NCBI GenBank assembly: GCA_900314985.1
Contig: OMXL01000018.1
Span: forward strand, 1 to 43,754
Length of the DNA: 43,754 bases
From: an uncultured Prevotellaceae bacterium
GTDB taxonomy: Bacteria > Bacteroidota > Bacteroidia > Bacteroidales > Bacteroidaceae
Reading direction: 5' to 3'
Shown: piece after piece, positions 17,961-25,959 of the stretch
Layout of the letters: every line of letters starts with the position of its first letter
Numbering within the stretch: the first letter of the stretch is position 1
Position numbers and translations under genes: made by a program
Notes under the pieces: model-generated
Database searches by the model: none
Told to the model about the DNA's origin: nothing
The model's input: only the letters and a program-made list of their open reading frames with translations

Positions 17961-19034
17961 ATGGAAAGAATAGGAAGAGTACTAGGCAAGAATCGTGGGA
18001 GGAATCAAAAATCATTCCCTTTGTTCCTCTCGATTAAACAACTAGGATTAGCAATAGTATTTGCCCTTTTCTTACTGGGTTGTGGGAATAATGGGAAGAC
18101 AAATAATGATGTTACTGATAACACTCTCAATAAAAAGCCTGTGATAAGAGCTGAAGAGGCTTTTGAAACAACTAGAACGAATATAAGAGGGGAGGTTAGA
18201 CCTCAATGGAAGAAATCAGACAGTCTATTTGCTCATGCCTCTACCAGAGAGTTGATACAAATCGCTTCCAAACATACAGATATAATAGAACGTCTGGTAG
18301 CTTTCCGTGCTCTTTTGATGAAGAATCCACATGAGGCGGTCAATGTGGCTATTGCTGAGATAGAAGACACATCTATTGTCCATCTCTCAGATGGCTTTTG
18401 CGGAGAAGTGGACGTGGTGTCTAATGTTAGAATTAGTATGTTACAATATGGGAAGAAAAAATATAATGTTTCATTAGCAGATTCCATGCGTATCGATAGT
18501 GCAGTGCTATTCTCTGATAATTGTTCAAAGTTCTATTATTCGAATGTCCTTTACCATAGATTACCTGCAAAAGCTGAATTTGAGAGCCGGCTACGCCAGC
18601 TTTACAAACATGACCACTATGCATTAATCGCGTTGGCGCGGTATCATAGAGAGGAAGATAAGCAGGAGATTATTCGACAGCTCTCGCAAATAGAGAATAA
18701 AGACTTTTTTTCTTATCGCGATAGTATCAGGACCATAATGGATGCCGTTGCAGCATGGCCTTCGGCAACGTATAAACAAAAAGTACGACAGGTATGTCAG
18801 AATATTCTTGATAAGAAAGATGCAGATAGTTATGCTACTAGTGCTTTCGGTGCTTTAATGGCTTATAACGACCGATGGAGCTACAACCTAATAGATAAGA
18901 CTATATCGAATGCCAAGCAAAGGGATAAGTACTATTTCGACTTTCATTGGAGTCTTCTTGAGGCATATGAAAACAATCCTCATCCGTTATTCAAACCATT
19001 GTTACGGAAATACCCATTAAAGAGTGGAGAATAA
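17961..19034 (+). CDS. Helical lipoprotein of unknown function
   Basis: The reading frame is open from ATG 17877, which overlaps the previous gene by 14 nt. The lipoprotein signal peptide (LAIVFALFLLGCGNN) is better placed from ATG 17961 (MERIGRVLGK), though with a long n-region, so the start is uncertain. The mature part is helical with HEAT-like features (STRELIQIASKHTDIIERLVAFRALLMKNPHEAV, FGALMAYNDRWSYNLIDKTI). No catalytic motif is evident. It is among the AT-richest genes in the window. Third gene of the Sel1/lipoprotein cluster; a repeat-rich gap of 430 nt follows. Confidence 0.65.
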   Translation: MERIGRVLGKNRGRNQKSFPLFLSIKQLGLAIVFALFLLGCGNNGKTNNDVTDNTLNKKPVIRAEEAFETTRTNIRGEVRPQWKKSDSLFAHASTRELIQIASKHTDIIERLVAFRALLMKNPHEAVNVAIAEIEDTSIVHLSDGFCGEVDVVSNVRISMLQYGKKKYNVSLADSMRIDSAVLFSDNCSKFYYSNVLYHRLPAKAEFESRLRQLYKHDHYALIALARYHREEDKQEIIRQLSQIENKDFFSYRDSIRTIMDAVAAWPSATYKQKVRQVCQNILDKKDADSYATSAFGALMAYNDRWSYNLIDKTISNAKQRDKYYFDFHWSLLEAYENNPHPLFKPLLRKYPLKSGE

Positions 19035-19113
19035 TCTCCTCGCCCCATCCTCTCAACCTTTTGGAATGGAAATTTGGAGAATGCATCAAGAACTAGTCTT
19101 TCTTCGTACATTT

Positions 19114-19371
19114 TATTCTCACAACCACCTCACATCCTGTAGGTTACGCAACATTCACCTTTCTCTCCCAATTCAACCGTCCCCACCTCCCCATCCAACT
19201 TTTCTTTCTTCGTTCGACGGCCGTCGAACATATATTCGAAAGCTGTCACAAATATCTGCGACATCCGTCGCATAAAAAAAGTACAGCTAATACAGCGATG
19301 GGACAGGCTAGTACGGAGATAGGATAATCTAATACAGCGATGGGATGAACTAATACATAGGACGTGTCATC
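19114..19371 (+). repeat. Composite intergenic repeat, copy A (three 22-nt dyad units plus four 21-nt units)
   Basis: This fills most of the gene-free stretch 19035-19464. The left part is pyrimidine-rich (CACCTC, CTCTCCCAATTC). From 19213 come three units of 22 nt. The first holds the perfect 16-bp palindrome TTCGACGGCCGTCGAA (19213-19228), the second a decayed version, and the third TGCGACATCCGTCGCA (19257-19272). Then four units of exactly 21 nt start at 19287, 19308, 19329 and 19350, each beginning CTAATAC or CTAGTAC; two continue AGCGATGGGA. Positions 19207-19371 align without gaps to copy B at 42848-43012. No ORF is shared between copies. I do not recognise it. Confidence 0.85.
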
Positions 19372-19392
19372 GAGAAAAATGTATATCTTTTC

Positions 19393-19424
19393 TTTGCATA
19401 TCTCAGTAAAAGTAGATAACTTTG
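19393..19424 (+). promoter_or_regulatory. Promoter of the 183-aa protein gene
   Basis: TTTG at 19393-19396, 20 nt, TAACTTTG at 19417-19424. The promoter begins 22 nt after the last unit of composite repeat copy A. Confidence 0.7.
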
Positions 19425-19464
19425 CAAAAGAATAATTTAGTCTGTTCTATACAATCATAAATAG

Positions 19465-20016
19465 ATGAGTAGAAACATAAGACAAAAGCAAACAGCCTGG
19501 AAAAAGAATCGTAGGTTTGGTGATAAGATGGGTGGGCGCATGAGGCTCAAGCTTCATGACAACATCTTTAAGAGAGAGCATTCTTTTACTGCTCCTACCG
19601 ATTTAGATGAGACTCCCATATTTATAGTAGAGAATACATCAAGGGACTATTATTTCCCTATTGACGTTGACGATATTAATGATGTTTTAAGTAACTATCC
19701 TGTTGATAAGACAAAGTTCATTACTCATGTCTGGCTAAGGAAACATATTCCTCATAATCTCAAACACGACACCTTGGCGAGTTATACTTGGGGAAGTGGA
19801 GTCTATTTGATTAGTCTGTATCCCATAAAAAAAGACAGAATGCATTACTTAGGGAAAAAGAAGCCAATCGGAATCATGCTTCATGAGTATGAAAAGTACT
19901 CAAAAATCATTGAGAAGAAGGACGGGTTCTATGCACAGTTTACTGATGAAAACGCAAAGAAATACTACATGGAAATTCTACTACCCTACTGTATCAATGG
20001 GTTAAATTCAATATAA
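19465..20016 (+). CDS. Hypothetical protein, 183 aa
   Basis: I do not recognise a family. The protein has no signal peptide or membrane segment. The N-terminus is very basic (MSRNIRQKQTAWKKNRRFGDKMGGRMR), which suggests nucleic-acid or acidic-surface contact. The middle is regular: TPIFIVENTSRDYYFPIDVDDINDVL, FITHVWLRKHIPHN, SGVYLISLYPIKKDR. It has its own promoter and a strong terminator, so it is a stand-alone unit. Composition is AT-rich like the three genes before it, and the composite repeat directly precedes its promoter. Confidence 0.7.
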   Translation: MSRNIRQKQTAWKKNRRFGDKMGGRMRLKLHDNIFKREHSFTAPTDLDETPIFIVENTSRDYYFPIDVDDINDVLSNYPVDKTKFITHVWLRKHIPHNLKHDTLASYTWGSGVYLISLYPIKKDRMHYLGKKKPIGIMLHEYEKYSKIIEKKDGFYAQFTDENAKKYYMEILLPYCINGLNSI

Positions 20017-20045
20017 ATGTAGAATTGAGGAATCACTGGGAACGA

Positions 20046-20082
20046 ATGAACCCCGAAAGATAGGCTTTCGGGGTTCATTTTA
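20046..20082. terminator. Strong terminator after the 183-aa protein gene
   Basis: A perfect 14-bp stem, 20046-20059 (ATGAACCCCGAAAG) with 20065-20078 (CTTTCGGGGTTCAT), a 5-nt loop, then TTTA. It lies between convergent genes and the right edge of the AT-rich block. Confidence 0.88.
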
Positions 20083-20102
20083 GCATGCTATCGTGGGGGC
20101 AT

Positions 20103-20744
20103 TTATTTGCCTAACCAACTTGATCCTGAGGAAAAACCATTAGCATCGCTGACCTTCAAACCGTAGGTAGCAAGGGGTATGATGCCATGTCTCTCCTTGT
20201 CGTGCTGAAGACTCCTAACAGCCGCATTCACCATTTCGTCGGTACGATCGAACTGCTTGAAGCTCATACCATTTTTAAGTCCATATTTTTCATTGGTATT
20301 CTCGTATTTCAGAGTTACCGTTCCCAGCAGACTAACTTCCATATACTGGGTACCAATGATCTCTCTTACCTTTTCTTCGTTGATGTCGTCGATGTAAACC
20401 TGCATAGAAGCTACAACCTCACCTTTGTCGTTAAGCGAGTAATTGACTGCTTTCTGGTATGTGTCGCTGGTAAGCTCCTCAGTCTGGACAGCACCGTTCT
20501 CATAAGTGTAACGAACCATCACCTTACCGTCGGCAGACATCGCCTTTAAGGCATCTAATGCTGTAGTGTTAACAGTGAACTCTGCAGAACCAGATACGAG
20601 CTTGCCGGGTTCTACCTCTTTTTCAGGTTGCTCTGATTTGTTTCCGCTGTTGTCGTCATCGTCACTGCCACAAGCTACGAAACTGGTGGTCATCATACAT
20701 GCGCACATCAAGGCGAAAACACTCTTAAAGAAATTCTTTTTCAT
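20103..20744 (-). CDS. Lipoprotein of unknown function, last gene of the protease operon
   Basis: 213 aa. The signal peptide ends in lipobox SFVACGSDDDDN; the acidic residues after Cys are the Bacteroidetes lipoprotein export signal to the cell surface. The rest is beta-rich (GSAEFTVNTTALDALKAM, GKVMVRYTYENGAVQTEEL, YMEVSLLGTVTLKYEN) with no motif I know. It follows the clostripain-type protease gene with a 57-nt gap and no visible promoter, so it is probably co-transcribed. It could be an inhibitor, chaperone or substrate partner of the proteases, but nothing in the sequence shows which. Confidence 0.75.
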   Translation of the reverse strand: MKKNFFKSVFALMCACMMTTSFVACGSDDDDNSGNKSEQPEKEVEPGKLVSGSAEFTVNTTALDALKAMSADGKVMVRYTYENGAVQTEELTSDTYQKAVNYSLNDKGEVVASMQVYIDDINEEKVREIIGTQYMEVSLLGTVTLKYENTNEKYGLKNGMSFKQFDRTDEMVNAAVRSLQHDKERHGIIPLATYGLKVSDANGFSSGSSWLGK

Positions 20745-20801
20745 AAATAATGGTTTTAAATGAATAAATATGGTTATAATAACTGTGTTGGATTGCTATT
20801 T

Positions 20802-22589
20802 TTACTTTATTGCTCCGCCGCCACCGCTGGTAGGATTGCCCCAAGGCAGCCCCGTATTGATGCGGAGGAAGTTGCCCCAGCCAGTCAGTTTGTGGAAGGT
20901 ACACTGCTCATAGCCTTCGCCGATGTTGACTTTCCAATTCCAGGGATTTTGAGCGGCACCAATGTAATCATAATCATAGAACACCTGATGATAGAGACAG
21001 ACACTGAGACTGTAGTGGTCAAGGTGCTCTACGCTCCAGCTGATGTCAGCACGCTGGAGGATGGCTCGGTCGAAGGCTTGCTTCATGTCCTGCGCAATCG
21101 TCTTCAGTTCGCCGTCGCCAGTGTTGGTAGCCAGCTTGTCAGCATAGTCCTGGAGGTCGAAAAAAGGATTAGCCCATGCCAAGTTGACATCGTCGTAGAG
21201 TGATATGAAGCGATAAACTTCCTTGGTAGCAAGGTCTATCTTCTCTTTCTGTGTGGGATAGAGGGCGACGAGACGGTCAGCCAATCGGCGAGTGACGTCG
21301 ATAATGCCGTCCAGTTCGCTGGTGCGCAACAGTTTAAAGTCGCCATTGACAGCCTTCCCCTCGTCATGGCTGTAGCATTCCTGCCAAGCAGGGGTAACGT
21401 CATTGAGCATGTAAGCGAAGGCATCCTCCACATTGTCCTTCTCGATGAGTCCTCTGATGAAGGCTGGTAGCACAGAGTAGTCGCTATTGAGCAAGTGGGA
21501 GGAGCAGGCAATGTATTCTGCCACGTCGCGCAGTTCGGTGAGCGACTCCATATTGCCCATCATGCAGTTATGGAAGAAGATACCCTTCAGTGGGGCGCGG
21601 CCCGTAGCCTTGATGGCCTGAGAGAGTTCATACATATCGAGTTTCTCACTGCCGTTCCATTCGTCGCCGATGACACCACGTGAGACATCATAGTTCTCTT
21701 GGTACTTACCAGGGATGTCAACGGTGGGTTCGAAGCCGTTGCCGTGACCCCATATAGTAAATATGTACTCCTCGGCAGGACAGAAGAGGCTGCTGAACTC
21801 GATGAACCGATGGATGGTGTTGGGGTCGTAGAGTTTGGTGGCGATAGCCTCAGTGTGCAAGTTCAGTTTGTTCATACCCTCCTCATGCAAACAATCAAGG
21901 TCGGTCTCGCTGTTCAGCTCAAACCACACCACGTCGCCGTCGTCGCTAAACTCACCGCTGGTGTTCTGACCATACTTATAGAGCACTGCCACGCGGACCT
22001 TGGTAGAATCCTTCAGATAGGGCCTGAGGGCCTCCCATAAGTCTTTCTCAATAATCTTATCCATTTTGCCCCCAGCATTGCCATATACAAAGACAGTATA
22101 GCGGGCCTGAAGACCAGGCACAGACAGCAGTTCCCGCTTGCTCCACTCACCAAATTGGGCGACTTTCGCAGCATCTACTTTGTCAAAGGTCATGGGGCTG
22201 TCACCATAGCTTATTAACAGTTTGCCATCAATGGTTTGATACTCCCATTCCCAATCGCCATCTTCCATCTTAGTAACCAGTTTGCCGTCTTCGGCAGTAT
22301 AGGTGAATGGCTGATGTTGAATGGCAACAGGCTCCTCACCTGCTAAGAAGAACACGTCGCAAACACCAGTGCCGTCAGCATTGAACGTCCATACGTTCCA
22401 CGCCTTGCCATAGTTCCAAAGGGCAAAGGTCCGTCCCGAGAGGTCACATTCCCATGTACCCACCAGGACCTTGGCATCTGTCGGATTCATCGTCTGCTTG
22501 TCATCGTCAGTGGTGCAGGCAGTAAATACTGTTGCTATTATGCAGCAAAGAAGCACTACATAGCGTATGGAATTCTTTTTCATACTCAT
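20802..22589 (-). CDS. Clostripain-family (peptidase C11) lipoprotein
   Basis: A 595-aa lipoprotein cysteine protease: lipobox TVFTACTTDDD, again with an acidic surface-export tail. Residues about 35-140 form a lipocalin-like beta domain (KVLVGTWECDLSGRTF). The C11 catalytic domain follows: YTVFVYGNAGG, then the His in FTIWGHGNGFEP and the Cys in KGIFFHNCMMGNMES. C11 enzymes are caspase-like and usually cut after Arg or Lys. The start is ATG 22589 or the Met two codons later; the upstream gene ends 2 nt before. Operon partner of an M4 protease. Confidence 0.87.
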   Translation of the reverse strand: MSMKKNSIRYVVLLCCIIATVFTACTTDDDKQTMNPTDAKVLVGTWECDLSGRTFALWNYGKAWNVWTFNADGTGVCDVFFLAGEEPVAIQHQPFTYTAEDGKLVTKMEDGDWEWEYQTIDGKLLISYGDSPMTFDKVDAAKVAQFGEWSKRELLSVPGLQARYTVFVYGNAGGKMDKIIEKDLWEALRPYLKDSTKVRVAVLYKYGQNTSGEFSDDGDVVWFELNSETDLDCLHEEGMNKLNLHTEAIATKLYDPNTIHRFIEFSSLFCPAEEYIFTIWGHGNGFEPTVDIPGKYQENYDVSRGVIGDEWNGSEKLDMYELSQAIKATGRAPLKGIFFHNCMMGNMESLTELRDVAEYIACSSHLLNSDYSVLPAFIRGLIEKDNVEDAFAYMLNDVTPAWQECYSHDEGKAVNGDFKLLRTSELDGIIDVTRRLADRLVALYPTQKEKIDLATKEVYRFISLYDDVNLAWANPFFDLQDYADKLATNTGDGELKTIAQDMKQAFDRAILQRADISWSVEHLDHYSLSVCLYHQVFYDYDYIGAAQNPWNWKVNIGEGYEQCTFHKLTGWGNFLRINTGLPWGNPTSGGGGAIK

Positions 22590-22591
22590 TC

Positions 22592-23551
22592 TTACTTGTT
22601 TTTCTTATTCTTCTTGTTCTTCTTCATGTAGCTTTGGTAGGCATCCACCATCTTCTGGCGCTGCTCGGGTGTGACGGTAATCAGACGCATATTGTAACCT
22701 TCCTGAGGTACGAAACCATCCTTGTTGTAATAGAAGCTGTAACTCATTTCACCGTGTACGTCATCATAGACCTTGCCGTCTTCACCATACAGCAGCCTCA
22801 AACCATTGGTTTCCTTGTCATCACTATCGTTGCTCAGACCGCCCAGCCAGCCCATGAGTTGCATTTCCACATTCCAATCGTTCATGGCAATAATCACATA
22901 CTTCTTGCCGTAAAATGTCACCTCGACCAACTTGTCGCCGAACGCCTTGCGATATTCTGAGAATAGTTTCTCGTACATAAAGACAGCCGTCGCATCAGTA
23001 TACTCAATGCCCGGTATCTTTTCTGCAGTGGCAAGTTTCCGCACATTCTGCAGGTTCCACAATGCCTTCAGAGCATCGCCGTTCATCAGGTTGTACAAAA
23101 TGCCGATTCCACCGTAGGTCATCAGATACTCCTTCCTGACATCCATGCCTATTTGGTCAGCACGCATCAGTTCGTCAATATAGAACAAAACCTTCTTAAT
23201 GTCCTTCTTGTCTGATGCAACCGTCATCAACATGACAAGCGATTCGAGGAAGACAGAGTCGGGCACCTCCTTGTTGATGCCAGCGACCTGCTGGTAGATG
23301 CGCTCATAGTATTTGGCGGCACGCGACTGGTTGTAAAAACTGTTCTCTTTGTCGAGCAGCATGTGGCCCACCTCCAACTGAGCCTGCCAGTTGTTGGGGT
23401 TCTCGTCGGCCTCCTTTGACAGGCGAAGATACTTCTCCAAACTGCTCTCGGTCTCAGCCGTCTGAGCGCTCACTACTGTTGTCATTGCGCAGCAAAAGAG
23501 GATGGTGAGCAACATTCTTCCGGCAGCATAGGTCATAAGGTTCTTTTTCAT
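22592..23551 (-). CDS. Secreted TPR-like protein of unknown function
   Basis: 319 aa with a cleavable signal peptide ending VVSAQT. Residues about 35-140 are helical, resembling tetratricopeptide repeats (NNWQAQLEVGHMLLDKENSFYN, SRAAKYYERIYQQV). The C-terminal part is mixed (EVTFYGKKYVIIAMNDWNVEM, YSFYYNKDGFVPQEGYNMRLI), and the tail is Lys/Asn-rich (KKNKKNKKNK). It overlaps the M4 protease stop by 4 nt and lies 2 nt before the C11 gene, so all three are one transcript. Function unknown. Confidence 0.75.
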   Translation of the reverse strand: MKKNLMTYAAGRMLLTILFCCAMTTVVSAQTAETESSLEKYLRLSKEADENPNNWQAQLEVGHMLLDKENSFYNQSRAAKYYERIYQQVAGINKEVPDSVFLESLVMLMTVASDKKDIKKVLFYIDELMRADQIGMDVRKEYLMTYGGIGILYNLMNGDALKALWNLQNVRKLATAEKIPGIEYTDATAVFMYEKLFSEYRKAFGDKLVEVTFYGKKYVIIAMNDWNVEMQLMGWLGGLSNDSDDKETNGLRLLYGEDGKVYDDVHGEMSYSFYYNKDGFVPQEGYNMRLITVTPEQRQKMVDAYQSYMKKNKKNKKNK

Positions 23552-25797
23552 TTTACTACTATTTTATTACCATTATGTATATACAGACCCTTCTTGGTAG
23601 GCTGACCCTCAAGCAGACGACCGTCGAGGGTATACCATTTGCCAGCCAGACCATTCACCACGGACTGCGGATTCTTCACCATTTCAATGCCAGTGGCACT
23701 GCCATCGGTGACTCCAACAGCATCCCAAGCATTCAATACAGAGGCCAGTTCAGCACTCTGTATGCCATGAAGGTCTTCGGCAGCCTGGAGGGAGGCCAGG
23801 CGCATGTCGGCATATTGCGACTGGGATGTGGCATACATCATCATCGTACGATAGACAATCTGCTGGGCCTTGTCGATGCCGATGCCCGTCACGTCGTAGA
23901 TAAAATTCTTGTCGTTGGTGCCAGTGCCGCCGTCAGAGAGGAGATAGAACCACTTGTTCTGCACACCGCTGTTGATGTGTACACCTCCGTAGTCGAAAGA
24001 AATATTATTGGGATCCACCCAGTACTCTCCTCCGTAGGTATCGGGACATGGCTGATCACCATCCTTGCCCTCCTTGGGGGAGGACATGGAACGAAGGCAG
24101 CTGTAATAAGGGAACACATTTTCAGCGATGAGCCAAGAAGCGGCGTCACCCTCGACATACTTCTTCACACTAATGCCCATGATGTCAGAGATCGACTCGT
24201 TCAGTGCCCCTGACTCACCCTGATACACCAGTCCTGGCGTAACATTTGTCACCATGTGCGTGAACTCGTGGGCCATGACAGATATTTCAACAACGGGGCG
24301 CATAACAGACTTTTGGGCATACAGACCTCCCATACCATACACCATGAAAATGTCACCGTACCCCGTCATTGCAGCGGCATTGTTCATGTCTGTTAGAGCA
24401 ACGTATGGCTCCTTAGTCCAATTTGTCAGTGGCAGATAGAAGAGGTTATAGATGGGGCTGCCATTGTCGTCGTAACTGTTTTGGTTGAACTTCTCCTTGT
24501 AGAAGTCATAGGTTCGTGCCATTCCCCAATGGATATCTGCAGCCGACCAGGGACTCTTCTCGTAGAGCGCAGAGGCTTTCACAAAGTCGTTGTCCCACGT
24601 ACACACACCGCTTTCGTCTGGCTTTAGTTCAATGCTTGTCAGCAGTTTGACATCTTCCTTGCCATCATCGCCAAGACTCTTGCTATAGATACTGATCGTT
24701 ACACCTACTACCGGTATCTCGTCATTGGTCATGGTCATGTCAATGGTATAGGGCAGCTTGGTGATGTTCTGTTGTTGGAACTCTATCATGCCTTCACTAT
24801 TCAGACAGGAAATAGCCACCTTCAGATGGAGGGGGAGAAACTCGTTGGGATGCAGGTCTACCATGCCCGAACTGGTGGATGCGCTCAATCTGTCGATGGT
24901 AAAGCTCTTGAAGCGATAGCTGTCGAACATGGGCGTGCTACTGTATGCATAGATGCCATTACGATTTAGGTAGTTAAACGGATGTAAATCCTTCCCTTGA
25001 AAACCCTTACTCAGCCACTCGTTTAATTTTGCAAAGGTCAGCTCCTCAATAGGAATATTGCAGGCCTCGAACTCAGGGAAATTGAGATAAAGGGTCTTGT
25101 CGGCAATCATCTGCAGATAAGAAGGCAAGTACGCAGCAATCATGGTATGAATATTGCGATCCTTGTCGTAGAGGTAATAGACACCCTTATCGGGGTCGAA
25201 GGAAGCATCCATCTGTACCTCGCCGCTGTAGATAGTGCTACCTGTCACCGTTGCTTTCTCCGGTTCAACACAGTAGCGCGTAGGGATGCGCTGCAGTTCC
25301 TTGCCACTCTCGGCATCAATGTAAATCCAGTAATTGTGGTCAGCCGACAGCATCTTCGTGGCATAGCGGTAGCCTTCATTGGTATAGACGAGCAACAGCT
25401 TGCGGCCTAACTCATCGACGGGTGTGCCGTTCTTATACACCATAGGAGCACGGCGCAGCTTAGCGGGCGAGCGGCGAGCCTCCATCACGTTACCATTGGC
25501 ACTACGCAGCATGCCGTCCTTGAAATGGAGTTTCACGATGGCATGCTCCACCTCGACACCACCCACATACTGGCGATAGTCGACGTGCTCCATACCCAGA
25601 TTGTCTGTCTCGCGCCTTGTCTCGCGCCATTCCGTTCCCTCGGGGAGTGTAAACCACTGACTGAACACCTCTGGAACCGCCTGAGCGGCCTGCTGGGCAT
25701 CCGTAAACGTTTTGAAGAAGTGCCCGTCGCGCAATTGCTGGGCCTCTACAATGATGGCAGACAGAACTGCCAATACAATCAAGAGATTTTTTTTCAT
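23548..25797 (-). CDS. Thermolysin-type (M4) zinc metalloprotease, secreted
   Basis: 749 aa, first gene of the protease operon. Signal peptide MKKNLLIVLAVLSAIIVEA. A propeptide (FTP/PepSY type) covers about residues 20-160 (YRQYVGGVEVEHAIVKLHFKDG is typical). The zinc site is complete: MAHEFTHMVTN (HExxH) and the third ligand in GESGALNESISDIMG. The active-site His region is YGGVHINSGVQNKWFY. The C-terminus ends with a sorting-like tail, KWYTLDGRLLEG...NGNKIVVK, also seen on two proteins at 34.3-41.0 kb. A promoter and an operator region lie upstream that are duplicated before the regulator operon. Confidence 0.92.
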   Translation of the reverse strand: MKKNLLIVLAVLSAIIVEAQQLRDGHFFKTFTDAQQAAQAVPEVFSQWFTLPEGTEWRETRRETDNLGMEHVDYRQYVGGVEVEHAIVKLHFKDGMLRSANGNVMEARRSPAKLRRAPMVYKNGTPVDELGRKLLLVYTNEGYRYATKMLSADHNYWIYIDAESGKELQRIPTRYCVEPEKATVTGSTIYSGEVQMDASFDPDKGVYYLYDKDRNIHTMIAAYLPSYLQMIADKTLYLNFPEFEACNIPIEELTFAKLNEWLSKGFQGKDLHPFNYLNRNGIYAYSSTPMFDSYRFKSFTIDRLSASTSSGMVDLHPNEFLPLHLKVAISCLNSEGMIEFQQQNITKLPYTIDMTMTNDEIPVVGVTISIYSKSLGDDGKEDVKLLTSIELKPDESGVCTWDNDFVKASALYEKSPWSAADIHWGMARTYDFYKEKFNQNSYDDNGSPIYNLFYLPLTNWTKEPYVALTDMNNAAAMTGYGDIFMVYGMGGLYAQKSVMRPVVEISVMAHEFTHMVTNVTPGLVYQGESGALNESISDIMGISVKKYVEGDAASWLIAENVFPYYSCLRSMSSPKEGKDGDQPCPDTYGGEYWVDPNNISFDYGGVHINSGVQNKWFYLLSDGGTGTNDKNFIYDVTGIGIDKAQQIVYRTMMMYATSQSQYADMRLASLQAAEDLHGIQSAELASVLNAWDAVGVTDGSATGIEMVKNPQSVVNGLAGKWYTLDGRLLEGQPTKKGLYIHNGNKIVVK

Positions 25798-25828
25798 ATC
25801 TATTTGTTTTTACGTTTGTGTTCTCGAT

Positions 25829-25959
25829 TTCGTCTGCAAAAGTAGTATGTCCCCTGAAAACAACCGTCTCATGGCAGGAAAAAAGAGTCTCAAAACGAGA
25901 AAAAGTAAGCCTGGCAACTTCTGCCAGGCTTAAAGATTCCGATGAAATGGGCGATTTTT
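25829..25959 (-). promoter_or_regulatory. Promoter/operator of the M4 operon, copy A of a duplicated regulatory region
   Basis: The minus-strand -7 element TACTTTTG is at 25844-25837. About 120 nt upstream of it align, with a 1-nt offset overall, to the region at 27911-28042. Best conserved are TTCGTCTGCAAAAGTAGT, GAGTCTCAAAACG and GATGAAATGGGCGATTTTT. Two GA-rich half sites (GGAAAAAAG at 25877-25885, GAGAAAAAG at 25897-25905) lie about 21 nt apart, the spacing often seen in AraC-type operators. Regulator binding is inference. Confidence 0.65.
25907..25931 (-). terminator. Terminator of TPR-AraC regulator 1
   Basis: AAGCCTGGCA (25907-25916) pairs perfectly with TGCCAGGCTT (25922-25931). On the minus strand it is followed by ACTTTTTCTC. 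It lies inside copy A of the duplicated regulatory region; the other copy does not form this hairpin. Confidence 0.8.

Noticed and set aside
19024-19275. An 83-aa ORF after the helical lipoprotein, overlapping copy A
   Set aside because: Pro/Ser-rich translation of the pyrimidine-rich repeat; not conserved with the copy B frame; no start signals.
19213-19370. CRISPR array
   Set aside because: Units of 21-22 nt are contiguous with no unique spacers, there are two different unit types, and there are no cas genes in the window.
20081-20090. Palindrome TAGCATGCTA next to the 20.05-kb terminator
   Set aside because: Ten-base palindromes occur by chance in a window of this size, and no second copy or context supports a function.
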